NCBI GenBank assembly: GCA_008508345.1
Contig: QNGE01000914.1
Span: forward strand, 1 to 64,000
Origin: Paragonimus westermani
Taxonomy: Eukaryota > Platyhelminthes > Trematoda > Plagiorchiida > Troglotrematidae
Length of the DNA stretch: 64,000 bases
Direction: 5' to 3'
The translations under genes and the position numbers were made by a program. The notes under the pieces were generated by a model. The model worked only from the letters and a program-made list of their open reading frames with translations. It did not search any database and was not told where the DNA came from. Positions 26,404-37,080 of the stretch are shown here, piece by piece. How positions within the stretch are numbered: position 1 is the stretch's first letter; every line of letters begins with the position of its first letter.

Positions 26404-29400
26404 TATTGTACTCCCTGAAATCAAACGAAGTTTGGGTTCGGTAACCCACGCGCTGTGAGTCATCGTCTAATTGAGTAAATCCTAGTCCTGAGTAGCTGCA
26501 GCCTATGGGTTTATGCGAAGGAAAAAACCGGTTGCAACGAGTAACGAAAGACAAGATGATTACAGTAGACCCCGGAAGAAAGGTCACCTTCCCAATGTTT
26601 ATTAATGAACCTGTCATCCACAGGAACTACCTCAGTAGAAGACCACCCGACTCACTGTCACTGAACAGGGTTGACTGCTTTGTTGACAGCAAGCAATGCA
26701 TTCATCAGCAACACTACAGCAATGCGGTTATCAAATTCCAACAATGAGAGAAGAAACAACATATCGCGTTGATAAAAAAAAGAGGAGTAGAGAGACGACT
26801 GACCCGAGGTGATCCACGCAAAATCAGCTGTACACGAGTGAACACGCGATGTAAGTTATCATGACAGACCGGGCATGGAAACGGCCATAGCTGCAGTATC
26901 TGCCGTCCATCAAGCAACACAATCGATGCTAGTGCACTCCCAACTGTGTTAGCTGTGACCACCACCGGACAGAGTACAGGTTGTCGTCAAAGACTTTCTA
27001 GTGAAGTGAATGTCATCTCGGGATTTCTGGTCTACAACCCATCAAACATTCGTCGGTAAAACCCATGGCCTTAGTCCGAAGTCTTTCAAGCAATAATACG
27101 CACGTTTAACCTTGAGGATATCACTGCTATAAACCCGTTATGTGTACATTTTAGACTGTGTTTTGTTTAAATGCTATCAGAGCAGCCCAACAACTAAGAG
27201 GAAACTTTCTAATGCATTTAATGTAGTCCATTTACTACACACCACGGCAGAGTGACTGTTGATAGACAACTCTAAGAGTCAGCTCAACGAATGTCTACCT
27301 CGTTCCAAATGGCGGTAGCTTCCTGAAACATACATATATGTTATATACAATTTATACCACATATATGACAAGTATTATTTGCAATCTGAACTTTATGGTA
27401 AGTCAAATAATCGTATCGTCAGAAATTGAAGTACACCGCAAAAGCAATATGAAGACGAACTCAAAATTGGATACGAAACCGTGAATCAAAAAAGCGAACA
27501 ATGAGCATCACTGAGTATTTTTTTTTTAAATTACTGTCGCAGAAACCGCATTTCGGATTTGAAAGCATTCGAAAAGAAGCAAACAAGCCAAGGGATAAAC
27601 GACTGAAAACGCCAACAGATAAACCTGCGAAATTTTCTGTAATGTAACAAAGTGTTTGGTTTTCCCTGAATAGGAACCACTCCCGAAAACCGAACACTTA
27701 ATGCTTTCTTCGAGGGTGGTATTTGTAAGGGACCACTGTAAGGTGATTTAGGAGCACTAACTTGTTCCTCACCAATTCACCAGAACACACACTGGAAACA
27801 GGTCACCAACTCGGCCTGCCCACATTCACCATTGGGATACCACGCAACATCAATCTCAAAGGCTTGGTGATCAATGAAGCTCCGCTGATTGATCAACGGA
27901 AATCTTTAGAATTCCTTCTGTTCGATCATTTTTTTCATCGGTGAATACGACATCGATGAGGTAAATTCGATATGTTGCTATCTTACAACATGCGACTTTG
28001 TCCTAGCAAAGTGGTTTCCTTTCAAGCGGTCTTTGTAAAATACGATGGTGATTCCGTTTGATCAGCGCTCCAGCTTTCATGATTTAGAGTAAGGTTCGCT
28101 GTAATCATACTAATTTACGAAACGAACAATTGTGATTGGTCGATAAGTAACCACTGAGAAACCTTGACAAACAGTTGGTATCCTATAGCCAAATTATGGC
28201 AGGCAGTTCACAACACAGTTGAGTGAAAGCTATCAACACAAACCACCAAAAGTAACTAAGGTGAATTTTGATGACTATTTATTTTGCTGATGCATGTAAG
28301 ACAGAGCAACCGGAGAATTAGTGCAGTTATGGGAAAAATTAATTCTGTTCAAAATGCAATTGGTCAACATTATTCCTTTAAGTTGAATTAAAAAGAATAT
28401 TGGTATTGAGAATAAAGCGTGAGTTTAACTAAAAGGGGTTATTTAATTGTGGCAGTTTAAAGTCAACCTTTCTAGCACCCAGTTTACAGTGACGACTCAT
28501 CTGCTCTTGGCAGGTAACGTACATGACACTTAAGAGCAACTTATTATGCGGTGGCATAACCATTAGAGTGTCATTTGTGTGTCTGTCTTGAAAAGTTTCT
28601 CAAGGTGTGCATATATTGAATGTAGGATAACAGTGATACAAACTGTGAGGGGTTACCTTCAGCGAATCTGACGACTGCGAAACGTGATATGTCATGGTTT
28701 GCAACTAACGATATGCAAGTGTGATCGGATCATACGCGTGATCACAATACACCTGTAACCTCAAAGTCACGCGTGATAGTTAGCACAGAAATTCCAGTTG
28801 AGTCGCCTCATACGCATCATAATACGTGTCGCTTCCTCAGAAGCTTCGTATACATAAGACCGCACGGAAATCCCTCTTGCTTACGTAACCGTCACTTCAG
28901 ATGAGAAAATTAAAAATAATACAGGGTCCCACAAGCATTGTTTTTCTGGTGTTGTATAAATTCAACCGTCTCAAAAATCTTAACACGTTCGCTTTAAATG
29001 GTACCACCTTGCGACTTATGTGAATAGTGAATTGCACCTAACTAATTACGGCTGATGGTGACCACCTGCACTTTCGTGGACAAACTCCATTACAAATGGC
29101 ACTGTTTTTAATGTGGTCGAAGGTAAATTAGTTTAGAGCTCCGACGAAATTTGTTTTCGTGCTGATTCGCTTGGCACAGAAAAGTTGTTAGTTTGCATAT
29201 TTTGTGACAGATGAGCATGCAAGGAAAGACGGCTCTGTCTGGTTTTGACGCATACACACTGTTGAATATGCACTTTCATAACTGCCAAACACCGATTGGT
29301 CACTTCGCTTAGTAGCGCTAAGGTGAGGTTCAAAATGAAACGCTGTAAAATAGTTGTGACGACTAGTTTAAACCACATGGGGAACAGTTTCCAATTCACG

Positions 29401-30106
29401 CAGGCATGCAATCCATAAGAACAGTGTCGGTTACTTGGCAAGTGAAAGCAACAGCTGTCGACAATAGAAAGAGAGAGGTGGTTAATTTTCGCAGATTTGT
29501 TTTTAGCTCACCGCTGGGGAATTGCGTCCATAAATGCCAACGATATTATCCACACCTTCGCGACGACCGACTGTGTTGAGAAGAGCTGACCCGAAAGCGC
29601 GAATTCTTTTATCTGCCTGTTGAATGAAACGTTATTCACATAGTAAAATGATGTCCTACCTCGTCGTAATGCATCCACTCGTAAGCCTCGTGAACACTGT
29701 TTCTGCTTCCAAAACATGGCATGTTTCCTAAAATGTTTGAAAACAAACGGCGTTAGAATAAATCTACATGGGAGTAAAACATGCAAATCTTGGGTTTTCC
29801 AAAACACATCACAAGAACCCGGTTTGTTAGCACAGATAGTTAGCTAACAGTAACAGAACGATACGAAAAAAACCACGGAGTCACAAGAGAAAGTTACCTA
29901 AGTCAGTTAGCATAATACAGCAACAATCAATCGCTACAGTTTCCAAGTTCTACCATTACGTTGTTCTCTAACATGTTGGCCAGAAATGTGGCATTCTCTG
30001 AATATATATGTTACGAATCAGTAATAAGCAATTTGGTGAATACGAACTGAACTCAACTCATATTTGGCAAAAAATTACAAACTGAGAAAAACATTTCAGC
30101 CAAATT
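26404..30106. other. Non-coding stretch, nothing recognised
   Basis: No element or gene recognised. A frame on the minus strand at 26,714-26,965 contains one CPVC but no full metal-binding motif. Short AT-rich palindromic sequence lies around 27,330-27,370. Confidence 0.5.
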
Positions 30107-30215
30107 CTTTCGAAAAGAAGCGCCAGAATTGCGGTCCACTCTTGAAGTCCGAACTCTGGTTCACATTCTCAATAGGGGACCGTTTTGACCACTAAATCAC
30201 TGACTTTACTTTATC
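30107..30215 (-). mobile_element. SINE relic (same family as 12.2-13.0 kb), inverted
   Basis: Shares CTTTCGAAAAGAAGC exactly with the reversed SINE body. It ends with GTTTTGACCACTAAATCACTGACTT, cited here as two parts GTTTTGACCACTAAAT and CACTGACTT, matching the reversed tRNA-like head (TGTTGACCACTGCGCC, CACTGAC). The stretch in between is shorter than in the 12-kb copies, so an internal deletion is likely. Confidence 0.45.
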
Positions 30216-30489
30216 AATGTTAGTAAAGTCGAATTCAAGCGATTCGCAGGTTGCCTAAACACCTTGAGTAGAGAGTGCAGGTCACACTAACTTCAAACAA
30301 TGAGCCTACAATCAGAAGCTAAAACCACAGCATTCATTGAACTCGTTGTGCAGCATATTACTCTCTGATAAATGGAGGGGGATTTCGCGTATACAAATTG
30401 AACGTGATTGGAAAATGATCGTAATTCGTGTATTCAAAGAGACTTTCTGTTAGAACCCCACCTACTCACCAAATGTTAAATCCGACTTT

Positions 30490-30640
30490 CGCTCGTGACC
30501 CTTGAAAATGATGGTCTGAGTTTGAATCTAAGTCGCCGCAAAACAATGCGCTACAAGAGCGAACGTCGGGCACATAAGTTCCTTGAGAATAGGTTGGCTG
30601 AAATGCCCAGCTGACTGCAGAAGCAGCCGCTAGTTAAAGA
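30490..30640 (+). mobile_element. SINE relic, direct orientation
   Basis: Diverged resemblance to the SINE body: GAGTTTGAATCTAAGTCGCC for the B-box region, then GCGCTACAAGAGCGAAC and GAGAATAGGTTGGCTGAAATG in the same order and spacing as in the copy at 12,640-12,990. I judge about 65% identity by eye, so the call is weak. Confidence 0.3.
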
Positions 30641-31961
30641 CAGTACGGTCTGTTATACTCATTTCGGAATACACAAGATAATGTGAGTTTCAACTTCTGG
30701 GGCTTTTATTACTGGCGGCTTCATACACGGAAATCCGCTGTTTATAACCATGTACTTACGTGTATTCATATGTGCGCGGCTAGTGTCAACTGGGTTTGGA
30801 CTGAACTGTCACAAAACCCGGATAAAGACGCATGCAGCAACATACATTCCCCATAATTCATTTTCAGGCCATCACAGCCATATAAAGAGGTAACGGATTT
30901 TCACCGAGATATCGACCGGACTTGTCAGAGTAGTTTACCAGTTGGTGATGAATGGATTGGTGCAGTTCATCACGCGGGTCCACTGGTTTAATCGAACAAG
31001 TGTCCATCACTCGAGTCGATTTGAGATCAGGTTAGGAAGGCAGCCTAGAAAAACTGTTTTTGCTTACATAATACTGAATCAGGCAGGCTGATTCCGACAG
31101 TATCGACGATATAGAGTGGTTTTACTTGATCACACGACAAATCATTTGAAAAGATTGATTACTGCTTAAGTGTGATGTACGCTTTAACCACATGAGCAAG
31201 GATAGCGTTTAATCGTGCCAAAAGCAGTGGGGTTGAGGTGTTCCCAGGTTCGTTCCGAGAGCTATATTGACGTTGGACCAATAAAAACCTCATTTGAGAA
31301 ACAAGTTCCTCCGGCTGAAATGTGACAAAATTGATGAAAACATCAGACCGAATCAGCGGCAATTGCGATACCGAAATTGACGTTTCTATGACCCATTACT
31401 CACATCTCGTATGCTCCTATGGTGATCAGATATTTGATCAAGACGGCCCTGACGCGCAGACAATTGCGGCGTGATAAAAGTGAGAATGTTTCAAGTGACG
31501 GTTGAACCATGGTCACTCACAGATTGTGCGAGGAAAATTTGCAGTCACCGTGATAAGCCTATCAACTATGTTGGCTGGCAGTAGAGACAATAACACTGTT
31601 GTTCAGATTCCAGCAAACGTTCTACCACCAACTATCTTTCTATCTTCACAATCCTACAGCAGACCGGTGTTCGATCTACGTGTCTCATAAGTGAGGCGAG
31701 TTGACAGCAGCAAATCCTACTAACCTTTTAACGCGTGATCAACTTACCAGAAGAAGAGATTCAGCATAAGATTTAATGCTAAAATTTGTTCCCTGGTGAA
31801 GAAACAATGGCTCCCGAACTGTTGGTAACTATAAAATTGCCACCAGATGGGGCTACCGTGCACTTTTGTCGACGAACGCATGCACATGCAATACAACAAA
31901 ATCTATGGAAAATGGCTTGTTCAGCGAACAGGATCACTCTGCAAAGTCTGGGGATGTTTCA
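30641..31961. other. Non-coding stretch, nothing recognised
   Basis: No repeat, element motif or credible coding frame. It ends at the 3' tail of the LINE L1. Confidence 0.5.
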
Positions 31962-34919
31962 ACATGATCACCCTCGTCATAGCACTTGTGAGTCTTGCCT
32001 GAAAGTACCGTAGCTCGGGCAGCCACTCACCTCAACAGTGACAGGGAACAACCAAGAGGAAGAAACACCGTTGAAAAGGATTTAGAATAAAGTAATAATA
32101 ATAATGATAAATATTATTATAGAAGGGGACCAGGCGGAAGAAATGGAAATGGTACAAATGTAGGTGCGCCACTGACTGCGGCACGCCACCATCCCCGATA
32201 GCGTTTCTAACCAGAGATTTCAGCGGGTGAGATAACTCCAGTCAAGCACGCAAAACCCACACACTGTGCTCAATAAAACAGTCAGGGTCTTCACATATCG
32301 TGACCACGTTCTTCCTTGATCACCATGTGGTCTCACCAAACTATTCGTGGGTTCAGCACATAGCGTCCGGTACGGTAAACGCTCAGACGGAACGCGGAGG
32401 GCATGACCGAACCATCGCAGGCTGTGCAACGTTATCGGTTGACAAATTGATCGACCATCCCGAGCGTACCGGAATACATGCTGCCAAACTACTGTGTCCT
32501 CCACACGATCAATCCACCTAATGTGGTCTAGCTGGCGGAGACAACAATGTTCAAACACAGCAAACCTGTTGACACTTTCGTTGAGAACGAGTCACGTTTC
32601 AGAACTATACAACAAACTACAACACGAGCATCACATACCCTTCCTACCAACAAAAACTGAACGTCATCTCGACGCCACAGATGAAACAGGCTCACAAGGG
32701 CACCTCGTACCTTCGCTATTCTAGCTCATATCTGATCAACAATATTACAAGCTGAGGAGATAGTGCTGCCAAACTATGTGAAACTGGCCACAGTCTCGAG
32801 TGGATTACCTGCAATGAAGAAAGTAGGAGTGGAAATGCTCCAGTCATGAAACATCGCTTTGCACTTTCAAGGTGCGAAGAGCATTTCACAAAAACCAGCC
32901 CGGTCACACACCTTGTCCAGTATGATCTCCAAGTCTTCGACAGAAGAACTAGGTTATATAATATCATCCACATATAACTGACCAGCCAATCAAGCGCCAA
33001 CAAGAAGCTTAACACCAAACTCAATGGACTCCTCGAACAAACCCCACAGAATGTCGTCCATGATCAAATTCAACGAGAGGGGAAAACGGACAACCTTGAT
33101 GAACGCCACCAGAGGTAAGAAACGACCAACACAGTTGTTCATAGACTCCAGCCTGCTTGCAAAGTGAACATACAGTGATCTCAACAGATTCACGTATTTC
33201 CCTGGTACTTTCCTGCGAAGAAGACATCTCCAGAGAACGCTACGAGCAATCGAATAAAAAGCAGACTTCAGGTCCAATAACATCACGAACCGTCGATTAT
33301 TTCTAACACTGTCTATGGCTCCAACATCCGTCACAAGCCAAACATGTAATCAACGCACCATCGACCGGATCAGAATCCTGCCTGGTCTACGCGCGTCTGA
33401 CTTTCTTTGGACTTAGTGAGCAGGCGTAGTATGAGACCAGTAAGCAACCTGGACCTGACAAATACCAGACCGATGCCTTTGTGGTTGTCACAGAGAATTT
33501 GGACCACATTTTTTGAAAACGGGAGTTACTGTTGATAAACACTGATCACGAAGTAACACTTCAGCTTTCTAAACCACCTGACGGAGTTTCCTCGGTTATA
33601 ATTTCAAACTCTCCCCATCCAACTTGAAAACAGCACAGAGGAAATCTGATCCGCGAGAATTGTTACGATTATACGACAAACTCCAGGACCACTCTAACCA
33701 CTCTGACAGAGAGCTGTCTGGAACATAGTAACAAAATAACCACCTGCATCCCGTCGTCTACGTCGTTCGGTTGAGGCCAGCTGAACTGTTTCTCGAAATG
33801 TTCGCTCAAACTGTCAAGTCGGTGCGATTGGTTGGTGAGTGATTAGTGAACCATCTTTTTCACATGTGGTCTCAAGTACTCCGAATTGACGGTCAGTACA
33901 ACCACAGATCAGGAGAAGGGTTTTCTGTCAGTCCCAACTAAACAGGCTCGTTCCACTTCGCTCGACTGCTCGGTCAACTGGTGCTCACTGTCTTCGCACA
34001 ACCCTTCGGTCAGCTTTCGCAATCGCCCGCTAGTATGATGAAGTCCGGGCGTTCAGTCTGCTTCAGAAGCTCAACCTGTGCGTCGCGGAACACATTTCTG
34101 CTAGCACCAAAACACTATCCGTCGAAGCATTCGCCGACATAATGTACATTCGGTGCTTTCCCGAATCGCGTTGACGGACTTCAACCAACGTATTAAGTCT
34201 GGCAGTGCACCATCAACTGTTCACCAGCATCAAGTCGAGAGAACGTTGCTCCGGTCTGGAACTCAGCGCGATTTCCACCCCAGCTTCATCAAGAGATTCG
34301 GCTTCGGCGTCAACACAGACCTTAAGACAGAAGCATCTAGATCGACAGTTATCTAGAAGTGAACCCAATTGGACAACCGTGCTAGAATCGTAGACTCGCG
34401 TCCCCGACATGTACCACACATCAAGCACCAGATTTGGAGGGGACTCACCAAAGCAGCTTGCTGACTGGCTTGTCAGACAGTGCGGATATTGAAGGCGCTA
34501 ACGTTTACCAGTTAACATCGCCCTGGAAAACAATTATCACCCGAAGGCACATGGAAGGCAGAAATCTTGGGGCAGTGATTTTGAAAGAGGAAATTGTAAC
34601 GGGTGAATAGTGTCACCGTCGGGAGAACAGTAAATTTTGGTACTTCCCCACAAATCATGCCACGGAACGAGGCCCACTTGAGGGGCACCACCCCGAGTCT
34701 CTGACTCAAAAGTCTGACCAGCCAGACAACATGATACAGGGTTCTCCAAGAGAAACCTACCCGTGACCAATGACTCAAAAATCGGATTCACTAGTAAGTG
34801 AGGTGTTTGCCTAGCCCAAGGAGGTAATGAATAAGACATCGCTGTCTGATTCTCAGCACGTCTATACACAGTACATGTAGTCAATAGGCTCTCCAATGAA
34901 ACTAAATGTCTATCGACCG
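31962..34919 (-). pseudogene. LINE 'L1' (CDP2-like/RTE-like non-LTR), truncated and decayed
   Basis: Read right to left: N-terminal segment with SYSLPPWARQTPH; start of the endonuclease with FHVPSGDNCF and WYMSGTRVYDSSTV (the family's catalytic SETRV is SGTRV); an endonuclease missing its second half; an RT in pieces; and the post-RT segment with LHSLRWFGHALRVPSERLPY, ending in a 3' tail at about 31,962-31,980. The RT pieces are KGIGLVF, LDLKSAFYSIARSVLW and GCPFSPL. Compared with the fuller element at 59.4-63.2 kb, about 630 bases (equivalent to 61,380-62,006) are missing at 34,027, removing the GDFNAQLG and SDHAVV regions. The 5' end stops at 34,919, where L2's tail begins. Several frameshifts and stops make it inactive. 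Family name is by resemblance to proteins annotated as craniofacial development protein 2-like in flatworms. Confidence 0.8.
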
Positions 34920-36395
34920 CATTCATCCTCATCCTCATCATTATAACAGCCACGTGCCTGACCAAAGGTACTGTGGCTGGGGTCGTCGCTCACCTCAACA
35001 GTGACGTGGAATATCCTAGAAGGAAACGTTAATAAGAAGGTTAACAAATATTAAGGAAGACTAAGCAGAACTAGAAATGGTATGGACACAGGTACGCCAT
35101 TGACTGCGACACACCGCCATCTCGGATAGCCTATCTATCCACATCGCTCAGTGGAATACTCAAGGTCTTCATAATTCGTGACCATGTTGTTGTTTCACGA
35201 CCACGAGGTTTTACCCAGCTGTTAACAGTTCAGTATATAATGCACGGTACGGCAAACACGCAGCTGGCATACGGAGCACGTGCAACGTAATTAGTTGACC
35301 AATTGATCGCGCATCCCGAACGTTCCGGAATACACGCCGGCGAACTGCCACATTGCTCACGCGATCAGCACACTTAATGTGGCCTAAGTGACAGAGACAA
35401 CGACGGTCAAACACAGCAAGTCTGTTGATATCTTCCTTGTGAACAGGCCACGTTTTCGAACCATACATTAAAATGGAACGCACACAGGCGTTATATATAG
35501 CGACAACAGAACGTCTTTTCGACGCCACAGATGATGCAGTTTGGAAAAGGCAACTCGTGCCTTTGCTATCCTCGCTGATATCTCACTAGCAATATTACAG
35601 GCTGACAGGATAGTGCTGCCCAACTATGTGAAGGTGTCCGCAGTCTCAAGCGGATTACCTGCAATAAAGAAAGTAGGGGGTGGAAATGCCCCAGTCTTGA
35701 AGCAGCACTTTGCAGTTTGAAGGTGCGAGGCGCATTCCATAGAGACCAGCCCGGTCACTTACCTTGTTCAGCATGGTCTGCATGTCTTCGACAGAGGGGC
35801 TAAGTAAGACAATGTCGTCCGCGTCCTCCAGATCGGTCAATCTAGCGCCAGGAAGAAGCTCAACAACAAGCCCACTAGATTCACAAAGCGTCCCCTCCAA
35901 AATGGCGTCCAGGACAAAATTGAACAGGGAGGGGGAAATCATACACCCCTGTCGAACATCACTAGAAGTGATAAACGTCCGAGACAGATGTCCATAAACT
36001 CTCATCCCGTTTGCAGAGTGAGCGTACAGTGACCTCAATAAATGCACGTATTTCTCTGGTACTCCCCTGCGAAGGAGACAGCTCCAGAAAACGTTACGAG
36101 CAACCGAATCGAAAACAGCCCTCAGGTCCAAAAAGACCACGATCGTCGGCTGCCTATATGGATGCCGATGTTCCAAGATCCGTCGTAAGGCAAAAATGTG
36201 ATCAACACCCCCCTCCGACCGGATCTGAATCCTGCTTGTTCTTCACGTATCTGACTTTCTCTGGGTTTAGTGAGCCGACGTAAAATGAGACCAGTGAGTA
36301 ACTTGGACTCAACAGACACCAAACTGATGCCTCTGTGGTTGTCACATAGACTTCGGGACCCCTTTTTGAAAACGGGAATGACTGTTGATAGGCAC
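32762..36395. repeat. Duplicated block, left copy (partner 57,268-60,901)
   Basis: Constant offset of 24,506 bp and no visible indel over 3,634 bases. By eye about 16 mismatches: three at the left edge, one near 33,211, four in 33,289-33,299, seven in 33,726-33,769 and one near 33,803. None was seen from there to 36,395. It includes most of L1, the L1/L2 junction and the 3' half of L2. Confidence 0.9.
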
Positions 36396-37080
36396 ATGGA
36401 AGGCAGAAATCTTGGGGCAGTGATGTTGAAGGAGGAAATTGTAACGGGTGAATAGTGTCACTGTCGGGAGAACAGTAAATTTTGGTACTTCCCCACAAAT
36501 CATGACACGGAACGAGGCCCACTTGAGGGGCACCACCCCGAGTCTCTGACTCAAAAGTCTGACCAGCCAGACAACATGATACAGGGTTCTCCAAGAGAAA
36601 CCTACCCGTGACCAATGACTCAAAAATCGGATTCACTAGTAAGTGAGGTGTTTGCCTAGCCCAAGGAGGTAATGAATAAGACATCGCTGTCTGATTCTCA
36701 GCACGTCTATATGCAGTACATTTATTCATTAGGCTTTCGAATGAAATTAAATGTCTTTCGACCTTACTGGATGGTACGCGGGCAGTCACGGTCAACCTTG
36801 AGGCAATTGGAGTGCTCCTTTTTTGAGGGTACTTTTTCTAACCCTCTTCTTCCTGACGCGCGAGACAAAAGTACCACAACTATAAATGTAGTTTTGTTGT
36901 ATGTCCATAGGATCGTCTCTCGCTACTTAAGCACTCTTACGAGTAAAACTGCTTTTCGTTTGATCGTTCTTCTTTGACCTGTCTGAAAAGGTTGTACCTA
37001 GAAGGACCGCAGTCCTAGTCAGCATAGCCCTCGGGATGGGTGCGACTCACAAGTTGGACTACCGCGCCAAAGTAAGAGAA
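34920..37080 (-). pseudogene. LINE 'L2', chimeric, lacks endonuclease and RT start
   Basis: Its 3' tail (CATCCT/CATCAT units, 34921-34940) abuts the broken 5' end of L1. Going right, it has the post-RT segment (YNACVRSILMYGSKTW; LITLHVLRMP), then the RT palm with LDLRAVFDSVARNVFW, DVRQGCMISPSLFNFVLD and LEDADDIVLL, and the RT start CLSTVIPVFKKGSRSLCDNH. At 36,390-36,395 it jumps at AGGCAC directly to the N-terminal/5' region. About 1.63 kb present in the fuller element (endonuclease and linker) is absent. The right part (36,396-36,770) is about 97% like the L1 5' region but only about 80% like that of the element at 62.5-63.2 kb, so the two halves have different sources. The 5' untranslated region runs to about 37,080. 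Confidence 0.8.

Noticed and set aside
26714..26965. Minus-strand frame with CPVC, possible zinc finger.
   Set aside because: Only one Cys pair and no second ligand pair at a sensible distance.
32300..32521. Plus-strand frames overlapping the LINE L1 (also 35,764-36,283 and 60,270-60,789).
   Set aside because: They are antisense shadows of the minus-strand LINE coding regions.
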